Below are positions 47,799 to 59,004 of a stretch of 64,000 nt of DNA, piece after piece. Each line of letters starts with the position of its first letter. Position 1 is the first letter of the stretch. The notes under the pieces were generated by a model. That model did no database searches. It was given only the letters and a program-made list of their open reading frames with translations, and was not told the origin of the DNA. Origin of the DNA: Prochlorococcus sp. scB241_528O2 (GTDB lineage: Bacteria; Cyanobacteriota; Cyanobacteriia; PCC-6307; Cyanobiaceae); contig JFLJ01000130.1 in NCBI GenBank assembly GCA_000634115.1, forward strand, positions 25,702-89,701, given 5' to 3'. Made by a program: the position numbers and the translations under genes.

Positions 47799-48860
47799 AT
47801 GCTTGATTTAATAAAAAAAAATATAAATCTAAGGAGTGGGATTATATTGCTTTCTCTAGCTATATTTTTTGTTTTTATAACCAATTCCTTCAAGAGAAAT
47901 AAATCAAAAGATATCTCTGATTTTGTAGTTCAAGTTGAAAAAGGAATCCTCTCAGATTCAATTAATACTAGTGGTGAAGTAAAAGCTATTAGAACAAGCA
48001 ATATTGGGCCTAGGAAGCAAGGTATAATAAAAGAAATTAAAGTAGAAGAGGGAGATCTTGTAAAAAAAGATCAGGTTTTAGCTTCCCTTGATGATGCAGA
48101 CTTTATCTATAAAATTGAAGAACTTGAATTAAATTTTGAAAAACAAAAATCTGAATTTTTAAGAAGGGAATACTTATATCAGGAAGGTGCAGTAAGTAAA
48201 GAAGATTATGAAAGTTATAAAAATAACTACAACATTAGTAGTGCCAAACTTAATGATGCAAAAGCTGAAAAGAGTTTCTATTTAATTAAAGCTCCTTATG
48301 GAGGTAAAATAACTGCAAAATATGCGGAAATAGGATCTTATGTCACCCCAAGTACAAATTTAAATTCAGAATCTAAAACCAAAAACTTTATTTTTGAATT
48401 GTCAGAGGGGCTCGAAATTGTCGCCAAAGTTCCTGAAAGTGACATTGGTAGAATAAAAATAGGTCAAGAAGCTTCTGTAAGAATTGAGGCTTATCCCTCA
48501 AAAAAATATAGTGCCATAGTTAAAAAAATAGCTACAAGAGCTGTAAAAGATAATAATGTAACTTCATTTGAAGTAACTTTAAATTTTAAAGATATTTCTG
48601 AAGAAATAAAAATTGGAATGACTGCTGATCTTGAATTTAGAGTAGAAGGTAATGAAGAAAAAATTCTAGTACCAACAGTTTCTATTGTCACTGAAAAAGG
48701 TGAAAAGGGAATTTTGAAAGTTGATAAAAACAATTCTCCCAAATTTGAAAAAATTGAAATTGGTATTAGTAGTGGAAATAAAACTTCAGTAATTAATGGA
48801 TTAGAACCTGGAGAGCAAATTTTTATTGATATTCCACCTTGGGCTAAGAAGAGAAAATGA
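47799..48860 (+). CDS. HlyD/MFP family efflux periplasmic adaptor
   Basis: biotinyl-lipoyl-like IKEIKVEEGDLVKKDQVLASLDDADF. Confidence 0.88.
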   Translation: MLDLIKKNINLRSGIILLSLAIFFVFITNSFKRNKSKDISDFVVQVEKGILSDSINTSGEVKAIRTSNIGPRKQGIIKEIKVEEGDLVKKDQVLASLDDADFIYKIEELELNFEKQKSEFLRREYLYQEGAVSKEDYESYKNNYNISSAKLNDAKAEKSFYLIKAPYGGKITAKYAEIGSYVTPSTNLNSESKTKNFIFELSEGLEIVAKVPESDIGRIKIGQEASVRIEAYPSKKYSAIVKKIATRAVKDNNVTSFEVTLNFKDISEEIKIGMTADLEFRVEGNEEKILVPTVSIVTEKGEKGILKVDKNNSPKFEKIEIGISSGNKTSVINGLEPGEQIFIDIPPWAKKRK

Positions 48861-51787
48861 GTTTAAAATCAGAAAACTCTAAAAAACCAATTTTACTTTT
48901 AGTCGATGGCCATTCACTTGCTTTTAGAAGCTTCTATGCATTTAGCAAAGGGATTGATGGAGGGTTAACAACCAAAGAGGGATTCCCAACAAGTGTGACT
49001 TATGGATTTCTAAAAAGCCTTCTTGATAATTGCAAAAATATTAGTCCTGAGGGTGTTTGTATTACTTTTGATACCGAAAAACCTACTTTCAGACATGAAT
49101 TAGATCCAAATTATAAGGCCAATAGAGATGTAGCACCAGATGTTTTTTTTCAGGATATTGAACAACTAGAAATCATTTTAGAAGAAAGCCTTAATTTACC
49201 AATTTTTAAATCTCCTGGTTACGAAGCAGATGATCTCCTAGGCACTATTGCAAATGATGCTTCTTCTAAAGGATGGTGCGTGAATATTCTTTCTGGGGAT
49301 CGGGACTTATTTCAATTAGTAGATGATCAAAAAGATATTTATGTACTTTATATGGGTGGTGGTCCATATGCAAAAAGTGGCAATCCAACTCTTATGAATG
49401 AAAAAGGAGTAAAAGAAAAATTAGGTGTTTTGCCAGAAAGAGTAGTTGATCTTAAAGCACTAACTGGTGATAGTTCTGATAATATTCCTGGTATTAAAGG
49501 GGTAGGTCCAAAAACTGCAATTAATCTACTAAAAGAAAACGATACACTTGATGGGATTTATCAGGCTTTGGACAAGATTCAGCAGAACAATGATAAAAAA
49601 TATAAAGGATTCATCAAAGGTTCGGTTATAGAAAAGCTCAGAAACGATAAGCATAATGCTTTTCTTTCCAGGGATTTAGCAAAAATAAATACTGAAGTGC
49701 CTTTGATATTAAGTGATGGTTATGAATTAAAAAATATAAATCAAGAACTTCTCTCAGAGTCACTGCAAAAACTTGAGTTATCAACACTACTTCGGCAAAT
49801 TGATATTTTCAATTCAACTTTTAGTAAAGGTGGTTTTGATAAAAATAACGTAGCTAAAGAGGAGGAGAAATATCCAAAGGTCTCTAGTAAAAGTGAATTA
49901 GAAAATAGTGAAAATAAAATCCCTAAAATCAAAGTAACTGTCGTAAATGATTTTGAATTACTTGATAAATTAATTCAAAGATTAGAAAAGACAAATGAAA
50001 TAGTTTCGTTAGATACAGAGACTAATAGTTTAAATCCAATCGATGCGGAACTTGTTGGGATAGGACTATGTCTTGGAGAAGAAACTGATGATTTATTTTA
50101 TATACCTCTTGGTCATCAAACAACAAAAGAGACCCCCAATCAATTATCGATTGAAGATGTTTTCTCAAAACTAAGAACTTGGATAGAAGATCCAAAAAAA
50201 GAAAAGGCACTCCAAAATTCTAAATTTGACAGGCAAATATTTTTTAATCACGGACTTGATCTTAAAGGGGTAACCTTTGACACCTTGTTAGCAGACTATC
50301 TTCTAAATAATCAGGAGAAGCATGGGTTAAGTGAAATTAGTTTTAGATTATTTGGATTTAAGCCTCCATCATTTAAGGAAACAGTTGGAAAAAATAAAGA
50401 CTTTTCATTTGTTGATATTGATGAAGCAAGTATTTACTGCGGTTATGATGTATTTCTAACTTTTAAGATTGTCAAAATTTTTAAAGAAAGATTTTCAACA
50501 GAAAAAAATGAATTAATCAAATTGTTTGAAGAAATCGAGCTACCCTTAGAGCCGGTATTGTCTCAAATGGAAATGAATGGGATAACAATCGACATCCCTT
50601 ATTTAGATAAACTCTCAAAAGAACTTAAAAGTACCTTAGAAGATATTGAAAGTAAAGTTTATGAATTAGCAGAGGAGACTTTTAATCTTTCTTCACCAAA
50701 ACAACTTGGTGAGATCTTGTTTGAAAAATTAAATTTGGATAAGAAAAAATCACGGAAAACAAAAACAGGATGGAGTACAGATGCAGTAGTTCTTGAAAGA
50801 TTAGTCGACGAACATGAAATAATCCAACATTTAATAAAACACAGAACTCTTAGCAAATTACTTAGCACCTATATTGATGCTCTTCCAAATCTTATAAACG
50901 AAAAGACAGGAAGAGTTCATACAAACTTTAATCAAGCTGCCACAGCGACTGGGAGACTAAGTAGTAGCAATCCTAATCTTCAAAATATCCCGGTTAGGAC
51001 TGAATTTAGTAGGAGAATCAGAAAAGCATTCTTGCCTGAAAAAAATTGGAAACTTTTATCAGCTGATTATTCTCAGATCGAATTAAGAATACTTGCTCAC
51101 TTGGCGGATGAAGAAATACTAATAAATGCGTTTCATAAAAATGATGACATTCATTCTTTGACTGCAAGATTAATTTTCGAGAAAGAAGAAATATCATCCG
51201 ACGAAAGGAGAGTTGGGAAAACTATAAATTTTGGAGTTATCTATGGTATGGGTATAAAAAAGTTTGCCCGTTCAACAGGAGTAAGTACTCCAGAGGCAAA
51301 AGAATTCCTAATAAAATACAAAGAAAGATATTCAAAAATTTTCAAATTTCTTGAACTCCAAGAAAGGCTTGCCTTATCAAAAGGTTATGTAAAAACAATC
51401 TTTGGTCGAAAAAGAGAATTTAAGTTTGATAAAAATGGACTTGGAAGATTAATAGGGAAAGATCCTTACGAAATTGACCTTCAATCCGCAAGAAGGGCTG
51501 GCATGGAAGCACAGTCATTAAGAGCCGCAGCTAATGCACCAATTCAGGGGTCAAGTGCAGACATTATTAAAATTGCAATGGTTCAACTAAATAAGAAATT
51601 CATAGAAATGAATGTTCCCGCAAAAATGCTTTTACAAGTACATGATGAATTATTGTTTGAAGTTGAACCAGATTCGTTGGAAATTACGACGAAATTAGTA
51701 AAGAAGACTATGGAAGATTGTGTAAAATTAAATGTGCCTCTTTTAGTTGATATTGGTATTGGAGACAATTGGATGGAGACAAAATAA
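48857..51787 (+). CDS. polA: DNA polymerase I
   Basis: 5'-3' exo, 3'-5' exo-like and polymerase motifs (DYSQIELRILAHL, LQVHDELLFEV). Confidence 0.98.
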   Translation: MSLKSENSKKPILLLVDGHSLAFRSFYAFSKGIDGGLTTKEGFPTSVTYGFLKSLLDNCKNISPEGVCITFDTEKPTFRHELDPNYKANRDVAPDVFFQDIEQLEIILEESLNLPIFKSPGYEADDLLGTIANDASSKGWCVNILSGDRDLFQLVDDQKDIYVLYMGGGPYAKSGNPTLMNEKGVKEKLGVLPERVVDLKALTGDSSDNIPGIKGVGPKTAINLLKENDTLDGIYQALDKIQQNNDKKYKGFIKGSVIEKLRNDKHNAFLSRDLAKINTEVPLILSDGYELKNINQELLSESLQKLELSTLLRQIDIFNSTFSKGGFDKNNVAKEEEKYPKVSSKSELENSENKIPKIKVTVVNDFELLDKLIQRLEKTNEIVSLDTETNSLNPIDAELVGIGLCLGEETDDLFYIPLGHQTTKETPNQLSIEDVFSKLRTWIEDPKKEKALQNSKFDRQIFFNHGLDLKGVTFDTLLADYLLNNQEKHGLSEISFRLFGFKPPSFKETVGKNKDFSFVDIDEASIYCGYDVFLTFKIVKIFKERFSTEKNELIKLFEEIELPLEPVLSQMEMNGITIDIPYLDKLSKELKSTLEDIESKVYELAEETFNLSSPKQLGEILFEKLNLDKKKSRKTKTGWSTDAVVLERLVDEHEIIQHLIKHRTLSKLLSTYIDALPNLINEKTGRVHTNFNQAATATGRLSSSNPNLQNIPVRTEFSRRIRKAFLPEKNWKLLSADYSQIELRILAHLADEEILINAFHKNDDIHSLTARLIFEKEEISSDERRVGKTINFGVIYGMGIKKFARSTGVSTPEAKEFLIKYKERYSKIFKFLELQERLALSKGYVKTIFGRKREFKFDKNGLGRLIGKDPYEIDLQSARRAGMEAQSLRAAANAPIQGSSADIIKIAMVQLNKKFIEMNVPAKMLLQVHDELLFEVEPDSLEITTKLVKKTMEDCVKLNVPLLVDIGIGDNWMETK

Positions 51788-51811
51788 ACCTTATGAAATA
51801 CTTAATTTAAG

Positions 51812-53281
51812 ATGATCAAACTTTTTAATACTTTAAGCAAAAGAGTTGAGGTTTTTAAGCCTATTGATGATGTAGTAAAAATCTATTGTTGTGGAGTAAC
51901 TGTTTATGATTTATGTCATCTTGGTCATGCCAGAAGTTATATAGCTTGGGATGTATTGAGAAGATTTTTAATTTACAGTGATTTCAAAGTGAAGTATGTT
52001 CAAAATTTTACAGATATTGATGACAAGATCTTAAAAAGAGCTAAAGAAGAAAGCAGTTCAATGAAGGAAGTATCTGAAAAAAATATTATTGAATTTCATA
52101 AAGATATGGATTCTTTAGGAATAATGCGTCCGGATAGTATGCCAAGAGCAACTAATCATATATGCAATATCTGCTCCTTCATAACAATCCTTGAGGACAA
52201 AGGTTATGCATACTCTAGGGATGGAGATGTTTATTATTCTGTTTTTAAAAATAAAAATTATGGAAAGCTAAGTAATCAAAATATACAAGAACAAAATATC
52301 AATCAGCAAGGAAGAATGGCTAATGATGAAAATAGTAAAAAACTTAATCCGCAAGATTTTGCACTATGGAAAAAAGCCAAAGATGATGAACCATTTTTTG
52401 ATTCGCCATGGGGTAAAGGTAGGCCAGGATGGCATATTGAATGTTCGGCAATGGTTAAAGATGAATTAGGAGATACTATTGATATCCATTTGGGTGGTTC
52501 TGATTTGATTTTTCCACATCATGAGAATGAAATCGCCCAATCAGAAGCAGCCAATGGCAAAAAGCTAGCGAACTATTGGTTACACAATGGGATGGTCAAT
52601 GTAAATGGACAAAAGATGAGTAAATCCCTTAAAAATTTTAAAACTATCAGAGAGCTAATTAAGTCAGGTATAAGCCCTATGACTTTGCGATATTTTGTTA
52701 TGACTGTGAATTATAGAAAACCACTTGATTTTACTGAAGAAGCTTTAAGGAGTGCTTCAGAAACTTGGAAAAACATTAATGTAGCCCTTTCTTTTAGGGA
52801 GCTTACAAAAGGTGCTTTTAGATCTATTGATAAAAATGAATCTATCGAAGAAGAATATAAAGAGAAAATAAGCTTTGAATTATCTCAAAAAAAGCTTAAA
52901 TTTTCTGAAGCTCTTGGGAATGACCTTAATACAGCAGGTGCTATTGCAATTATTTACGATTTAGCAAAACCATTAAAAAACTTTTTAAACCAATTTCAAA
53001 GGGTCGAAGGTTTTGAAATAGACCTAAATGAAAAATTCTTTCTACTTGAGAATTTTAAAACTCTTGAAAAGTTGACTGAGGTACTTGGTCTTAAAAAAGA
53101 GGTTTTAGTAAAAGAAAGTAAAATAACAGAAGAAGAAATATCAACGCTTATTAATGAAAGATTGAAAGCAAAAAAGGAAAAGAATTATGCGAAGGCCGAT
53201 GAAATTAGGAATTTGTTAAAAGGAAAAGATATTGAACTTATTGATCAATCAAAGGAAATAACAACATGGATAAGGATCTAA
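51812..53281 (+). CDS. cysS: cysteinyl-tRNA synthetase
   Basis: CCGVTVYDLCHLGHARSY; KMSKS motif. Confidence 0.98.
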   Translation: MIKLFNTLSKRVEVFKPIDDVVKIYCCGVTVYDLCHLGHARSYIAWDVLRRFLIYSDFKVKYVQNFTDIDDKILKRAKEESSSMKEVSEKNIIEFHKDMDSLGIMRPDSMPRATNHICNICSFITILEDKGYAYSRDGDVYYSVFKNKNYGKLSNQNIQEQNINQQGRMANDENSKKLNPQDFALWKKAKDDEPFFDSPWGKGRPGWHIECSAMVKDELGDTIDIHLGGSDLIFPHHENEIAQSEAANGKKLANYWLHNGMVNVNGQKMSKSLKNFKTIRELIKSGISPMTLRYFVMTVNYRKPLDFTEEALRSASETWKNINVALSFRELTKGAFRSIDKNESIEEEYKEKISFELSQKKLKFSEALGNDLNTAGAIAIIYDLAKPLKNFLNQFQRVEGFEIDLNEKFFLLENFKTLEKLTEVLGLKKEVLVKESKITEEEISTLINERLKAKKEKNYAKADEIRNLLKGKDIELIDQSKEITTWIRI

Positions 53282-53363
53282 ATTTTAAGAAAAAAACCAA
53301 TTTGAAATTTTTGTTTTTTATATACACCTTTAAATGAGAAGATATTAGAAATATCAGAGAAAA

Positions 53364-54593
53364 TTGAAATACATTACTGTGCTAGGATCTACTGGTTCAA
53401 TTGGGACTCAAACTCTCGAAATAGCTAGTGAGCAGCCTGATAAGTTTAAAGCCGTAGCTCTTTCGGCAGGAAGAAATATTAATTTATTAACCGAACAAGT
53501 TAAAACACATAAACCAGAAGTAGTTGCGATTGAGGATGAAAATCTTATAGAAGATCTAAAAGATAATATTAATAACTTAGATTTGGATAGTGCTCCCTTG
53601 GTTTTGAGTGGGAAGGAGGGGATTAACGCAGTTGCAGCATGGGATAAGGCAGATACTGTGGTTACAGGGATAGTAGGATGTGCAGGCTTAATTCCAACAA
53701 TGTCAGCAATTAATGCGGGGAAAAATATTGCACTTGCTAACAAAGAAACTTTAATTGCGGCAGGGTCAATTGTTATTCCTGCATTAAAGAAAAATAATAG
53801 TAGGCTTTTACCTGCTGATTCAGAACACTCTGCTATCTTTCAATGTTTACAAGGATTACCCAATTATGAAAATGCAGATTTTTCAACAGGAGAGATACCT
53901 AAAGGTTTAAAAGCCATACATTTAACAGCTTCTGGTGGTGCTTTCAGAGATTGGGCCGTTGAGGATTTAAAGCATGTCACAGTGGAAGATGCAACTTCAC
54001 ATCCTAATTGGGATATGGGAAAAAAAATAACTGTAGATTCTGCAACTCTTATGAATAAAGGATTAGAAGTTATAGAAGCTCATTATTTATTTGGGACCTC
54101 TTACGAAAATATCGAAATAGTTATCCACCCTCAGAGTATTATTCATTCAATGATTGAGATGGAAGATTCTTCAGTATTAGCTCAATTAGGTTGGCCAGAT
54201 ATGAAACTACCTATTTTATATGCGATGAGTTGGCCAGAAAGATTTCAAACAAATTGGAAAAGATTAAACCTAAGTGAAATTGGAAAATTAACTTTTAAAG
54301 AGCCAGACGAGTTTAAATATCCATGCATGGGACTTGCCTATGCCGCAGGCAAATCTTCTGGGACTATGCCTGCAGTCTTAAATGCTGCTAATGAAATGGC
54401 TGTTGAACAATTCCTTAAAGAAAAAATCTCTTTTCAAGAAATTCCAACATTTATAAGTAAAGCTTGTGAATCACATATGGAGAATTTGAATTTGAGTCCC
54501 GAATTGGAGGATATTCTTGAAGTAGACAAATGGGCCAGAATTTTTGTTGAGCAAGAAATTAAAAAAGGAAAAACATACGTAAGTATTGGATAA
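53364..54593 (+). CDS. dxr: 1-deoxy-D-xylulose 5-phosphate reductoisomerase
   Basis: [36 protein letters not shown]. Confidence 0.98.
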   Translation: MKYITVLGSTGSIGTQTLEIASEQPDKFKAVALSAGRNINLLTEQVKTHKPEVVAIEDENLIEDLKDNINNLDLDSAPLVLSGKEGINAVAAWDKADTVVTGIVGCAGLIPTMSAINAGKNIALANKETLIAAGSIVIPALKKNNSRLLPADSEHSAIFQCLQGLPNYENADFSTGEIPKGLKAIHLTASGGAFRDWAVEDLKHVTVEDATSHPNWDMGKKITVDSATLMNKGLEVIEAHYLFGTSYENIEIVIHPQSIIHSMIEMEDSSVLAQLGWPDMKLPILYAMSWPERFQTNWKRLNLSEIGKLTFKEPDEFKYPCMGLAYAAGKSSGTMPAVLNAANEMAVEQFLKEKISFQEIPTFISKACESHMENLNLSPELEDILEVDKWARIFVEQEIKKGKTYVSIG

Positions 54594-54595
54594 AA

Positions 54596-54940
54596 GTGAA
54601 TATTAAAAAGCATCTTCTACTATGCGCAACACCCACAAAACAGAAATGCTTTAAAGGCAATGAAGGTCAAAAAACATGGGAATGTCTGAAAAAGACTTTA
54701 AAAAAATTTGAGAATGATACCTCTACAAAAAACGTTCATATATTAAGATCAAAAGCTGACTGTTTAAGGATATGTAAGAATGGCCCAATTCTTCTTGTTT
54801 GGCCAGATGGTATTTGGTACGAGAAAGTTTCTCCAGAAAAAATTTCAGAAATTTTTACCTCACATATTATTAACGACAAGCCAATAGAAAAATGGATTTT
54901 AAAAAAAACACCATTTTTAAATAGTCCTAGATACTTATAA
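54596..54940 (+). CDS. (2Fe-2S) thioredoxin-like ferredoxin
   Basis: KHLLLCATPTKQKC...SKADCLRICKNGPILLVWPDGIWY. Confidence 0.88.
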   Translation: MNIKKHLLLCATPTKQKCFKGNEGQKTWECLKKTLKKFENDTSTKNVHILRSKADCLRICKNGPILLVWPDGIWYEKVSPEKISEIFTSHIINDKPIEKWILKKTPFLNSPRYL

Positions 54941-56012
54941 ACCAGTTCTTTACGACTTCGTCTGACCAGCAGCCATTAATCGAGTGGAACCCATTATGAC
55001 CTCCTTTTTCAGTTATAAGAATAGTAAATTTATCAATAAGTTCTTTTCTTAAATTCAAAGTATCCTTATATGGAACCCAAGGATCATCCTTGGCATGAAT
55101 AAAAAGCATTTTAGGTAATTTTTTTATTGAGTTTCGGACTCTAAATATTGGAGAAGCTTTAATATAATAATCTTCTAAAGAATTAAATCCCCAACTAGGA
55201 GCTGTAAATTTCTGATCAAATTCCCTTATACTTTTTAAACTTCTAATTTTTTTTCTTAATTTCTCGTTATTAAGAAGTTTTCCTTCATCATTAAATCCGT
55301 CCCATAACTGATTTTTTAAGCGGTGAAGTAACCATTTTTGGTAGATATAATTTCTAGATTTTTCAATACAGAGACTGCATGATGATAAATCTAAAGGGCT
55401 ACTCACACAGGCTAAGCCATCTAAAAGTTTTTCTCCTTTGTTTTCATCGTAATCTAAGCAGGCATTTAAAAGAATTGTTCCCCCTAAAGATAATCCAACT
55501 CCATAAATTGGAAGATTATTCATCTTAGTGAGATCTTTAAACTCTAAATTAATCAATTTTTTAAAATAATTAATTACTGAAATAACATCACTGGAGCATC
55601 TAGCACAATAATTTCCTTTAGCCAAATATCTTGCAGAACCAGATCCTCTTAGATTTAATTTGAGAACTCCAAAACCATTATTTGCTAATTTCCTAGAGAT
55701 TCTTCTTAAACCAAACCGTTTAGTTGATCCCCCTAACCCATGGGTAACTATGACAAAACCCCTAATAGAGCTTAATTTTTTTGGTAATTCTAAAAATCCT
55801 AGAAGATAATCATATTCAAATTTTTCAGAAATAATTTTATTAATCGGAAAGAATATTTTTTTATTTGTTATTGATTTACCAAAATCAATAACAAAAGTAT
55901 CTCTCAAAGTTTGTAAGTCGCCACCTATCCAAGGTAATACTTCTCGAAATGGCTTATTTCTTAAGTAATCTGAAAAACTTGAAGATTTACTATTATTTCT
56001 CTCCAACTCCAA
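54927..56012 (-). CDS. YheT-type alpha/beta hydrolase
   Basis: GFVIVTHGLGGSTKRFG; GVGLSLGGTILLNACLDY. Confidence 0.85.
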   Translation of the reverse strand: MELERNNSKSSSFSDYLRNKPFREVLPWIGGDLQTLRDTFVIDFGKSITNKKIFFPINKIISEKFEYDYLLGFLELPKKLSSIRGFVIVTHGLGGSTKRFGLRRISRKLANNGFGVLKLNLRGSGSARYLAKGNYCARCSSDVISVINYFKKLINLEFKDLTKMNNLPIYGVGLSLGGTILLNACLDYDENKGEKLLDGLACVSSPLDLSSCSLCIEKSRNYIYQKWLLHRLKNQLWDGFNDEGKLLNNEKLRKKIRSLKSIREFDQKFTAPSWGFNSLEDYYIKASPIFRVRNSIKKLPKMLFIHAKDDPWVPYKDTLNLRKELIDKFTILITEKGGHNGFHSINGCWSDEVVKNWFISI

Positions 56013-57432
56013 GATCCTTTAATTCTCCAATTAGATCATTTAATACCTTCTTTGCATCGCCAAAGACCATAGAAGTATTAGGCAGATCAAATAAATCATT
56101 TTTTATTCCGGAGTAACCTGCACTCATACCTCTTTTAATTACAAACACAGTTCTTGCTTCCTGCACATCAAGAACAGGCATGCCATATAGAGGAGAAGAG
56201 CTGTCATTTTTAGCTTGAGGATTAACCACATCATTTGCTCCTAAAACTAAAACAACATCCGTTGCTGGAAAATCAGGATTTACAACGTCCATCTCTTTAA
56301 GTTGTTCGTAAGGAACATCTGCTTCTGCTAAAAGTACATTCATATGTCCAGGCATCCTCCCTGCTACAGGATGTATTGCATAAACAACTTCAATACCATT
56401 TTGTTCTAGTTTTTTTGTCACTTCCCGTAAAGTATGTTGAGCCTGAGCTACCGCGAGACCATAACCAGGAACAATTATTACCTTGTTTGCTGCTTCTAAA
56501 GTCAAGGCACATTCCTCAACACTGCAAGAAGTTATATTTGTATATTCTCCTGAACCAGAAGAGGCTGTACTTTGTGCAGATAAGGATCCTCCAAAAAGAA
56601 CTGAGACCAATGATCTATTCATACCCTTGCACATTACTTGAGTAAGTATTAGACCTGCCGCTCCAACCATTGCCCCTGCTACTATCAAAAGCTGACTATC
56701 TACAACGAAACCTGCCGCTGCTGCTGCAATCCCTGAATAACTATTTAATAAAGATATAACGACTGGCATATCAGCTCCACCAATTGGCAAAGTAACTCCA
56801 ATACCTAATAAAGAAGAAACTATAACTAAAAGCCAAATAGAACTTGTATTACCGTTTATCAAATCAAAAAAAGCTATTAAGGAAGCAACTGCAAAAACAA
56901 TATTTACAAAATGTCTAACTTTGCTCTGAGTCCATCCTGGAGTTGACAACCAACCCTGCAACTTTGCCATTGCCACAATCGAACCTGTAAAAGTTATTGC
57001 ACCAACAAATATAGAAACAGATATTGAAACTTCGTTAATCAGTGACTTAAAAATATCAAAATTTTCTTGGCCACCAGATATAGGAAAAATAGCTACTCCT
57101 AAGGCCACTAAAAGTGATGACATTCCTCCACAACCATTGAACAATGCCACTGTCTCAGGCATGGAGGTCATAGGTACTTTTTTTGCAAGTATTGCTCCGA
57201 ATAAACTACCTATGATTGATCCAATTATTATCCAGATCCAAGACTGAATAGCAATTCCAGAAGTGCCCAAATAATATGAAAGTAATCCTACTACTGATAG
57301 CGACATTGCAAATGCAGCTAATCTATTGGCATCCCTTGCTGATTTTACTTTTGACAATCCTTTTATTCCCAAAGCCAGTAAAAGTACAGCTAGAAGGTCA
57401 ATAACGAATTTAATGATTACAGGTAGATTCAT
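55993..57432 (-). CDS. pntB: NAD(P) transhydrogenase subunit beta
   Basis: IVPGYGLAVAQAQHTLREV; AIHPVAGRMPGHMNVLLAEA. Confidence 0.97.
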   Translation of the reverse strand: MNLPVIIKFVIDLLAVLLLALGIKGLSKVKSARDANRLAAFAMSLSVVGLLSYYLGTSGIAIQSWIWIIIGSIIGSLFGAILAKKVPMTSMPETVALFNGCGGMSSLLVALGVAIFPISGGQENFDIFKSLINEVSISVSIFVGAITFTGSIVAMAKLQGWLSTPGWTQSKVRHFVNIVFAVASLIAFFDLINGNTSSIWLLVIVSSLLGIGVTLPIGGADMPVVISLLNSYSGIAAAAAGFVVDSQLLIVAGAMVGAAGLILTQVMCKGMNRSLVSVLFGGSLSAQSTASSGSGEYTNITSCSVEECALTLEAANKVIIVPGYGLAVAQAQHTLREVTKKLEQNGIEVVYAIHPVAGRMPGHMNVLLAEADVPYEQLKEMDVVNPDFPATDVVLVLGANDVVNPQAKNDSSSPLYGMPVLDVQEARTVFVIKRGMSAGYSGIKNDLFDLPNTSMVFGDAKKVLNDLIGELKDLGVGEK

Positions 57433-57440
57433 ACTGATAA

Positions 57441-57734
57441 TTACTTTTTATTTGATGGTTTACGACTAAACATCGCGAGCATTCGATCAGTTACAAAGAA
57501 ACCCCCTACAACGTTGAAAAGAGCAAATCCTAGAGAAACTGAACCAATGATTAAAAGTGGTACGTTACCCTCTGCTTTTACAATTAAAGTCAATGCTGCC
57601 AGCATTGTTATGCCTGAAATTGCATTTGCTCCACTCATTAGAGGTGTGTGAAGAGTAGGAGGAACTTTTCCAATTAACTCGAGGCCTAATAAACTACCTA
57701 GTAAAAGAACCCAAAGAAGACTTATAAAAGACAT
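57441..57734 (-). CDS. pntA2: NAD(P) transhydrogenase subunit alpha, part 2
   Basis: HTPLMSGANAISGI...GGFFVTDRML. Confidence 0.93.
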   Translation of the reverse strand: MSFISLLWVLLLGSLLGLELIGKVPPTLHTPLMSGANAISGITMLAALTLIVKAEGNVPLLIIGSVSLGFALFNVVGGFFVTDRMLAMFSRKPSNKK

Positions 57735-57746
57735 AATTTTAAAACC

Positions 57747-58877
57747 TCAATTTTCAAAAACTTTATTTTGAAGAACAACTCCTTCATCGCTTAATAAACA
57801 TCCAGAAATGAGCTCATCCTCTTTATCTAATTTAATTAGACCATCTTTTATAAAAGGTGTAATCAAAGATGTTAAGTTCTTAGCATAAAGTGAACTTGCA
57901 TCATAAGGAACTGATGATGGTAATTCGCCTGCTCCTATAAGTTTTACCCCATCTTTAATAATAGTTTCATTTGATTTTGTTCCTTCACAATTACCTCCCT
58001 GAGAAACTGCCAGATCAATTACTACTGCACCAGGCCTCATTTTTTCAATCATGGGAGAGTCTATTAAAACAGGAGCTTTTTTACCTAAAACTTGCGCAGT
58101 ACATATGGCAACATCAGCTTCAGATAAATATTTAGTTAAAGTAGCCTTCTGTTTTGAAAGGAATTCGGGTGTTACAGCTTTTGCATAACCTCCTGACTCG
58201 CCTGGTTTTTCGTCCACTTCAGGAAGTTCTATAAATCTTGCTCCGAGGGACTCTACTTGTTCTTTAACAGCAGGTCTGATATCAGATACAAATACTATTG
58301 CACCAAGTCTTTTTGCTGTCGCAACTGCCTGCAAACCTGCAACTCCTCCACCAAGAACAACTACTTTGGCAGGTTGGACTGTACCTGCTGCAGTCATAAG
58401 CATTGGGAAATATCTATCTAACTCACTTGCAGCTAAAAGCACTGCTTTATATCCGGCGATATTGGCCTGTGAAGAAAGAACATCAGAAGATTGAGCTCTA
58501 CTAATCCTGGGAAGCAACTCTAGGGATAAAGCCGAAATCTTATTACTATTAATAATCCTTAGAAGCTCCTTATTACCGTATGGGTTAAGAAGGCCAAGAA
58601 GAACAGCTCCTTTTTTTAATTTAGTTAAATTATCCTCTGATGGAGTTTGAACACAAAATATTAAATCCGCTTCACCCCAAATTTTTTGATCTAGGCTAGT
58701 TATTATTGTTCCGCCCGACTGCTCATAAGATAAGTCACTAAATCCTGATAATTTTCCCGCTGAACTTTCAATATAAACATCACATCCAAGGCTTTTTAAT
58801 TTCTTTACCGCTTCTGGTGTAGCTGAAACTCTCCTTTCACCAGAGCTTGTTTCGGAAGGGATCAGTATCTTTGTCAA
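57747..58877 (-). CDS. pntA1: NAD(P) transhydrogenase subunit alpha, part 1
   Basis: ETSSGERRVSATPEAVKKL; VLGGGVAGLQAVATAKRLGAIV. Confidence 0.95.
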   Translation of the reverse strand: MTKILIPSETSSGERRVSATPEAVKKLKSLGCDVYIESSAGKLSGFSDLSYEQSGGTIITSLDQKIWGEADLIFCVQTPSEDNLTKLKKGAVLLGLLNPYGNKELLRIINSNKISALSLELLPRISRAQSSDVLSSQANIAGYKAVLLAASELDRYFPMLMTAAGTVQPAKVVVLGGGVAGLQAVATAKRLGAIVFVSDIRPAVKEQVESLGARFIELPEVDEKPGESGGYAKAVTPEFLSKQKATLTKYLSEADVAICTAQVLGKKAPVLIDSPMIEKMRPGAVVIDLAVSQGGNCEGTKSNETIIKDGVKLIGAGELPSSVPYDASSLYAKNLTSLITPFIKDGLIKLDKEDELISGCLLSDEGVVLQNKVFEN

Positions 58878-59004
58878 TTTATTTATTTTTTTAACATACT
58901 AAATATAAATTGAAGAAAGTCAAAAGTCTTGGACTTTTGTTAAAAATATATTTTCTTTTCTATAAAAAATAGCTATCTAGAATATATAGATACTAAATAA
59001 TCCA

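Noticed and set aside
49741-51768. antisense ORFs in polA (49741, 50022, 50659, 51583)
   Set aside because: Shadow ORFs inside a well-supported DNA polymerase I gene.
57441-58877. split pntA as an unusual gene fission
   Set aside because: Two-part alpha subunit is normal for many bacteria, including cyanobacteria.
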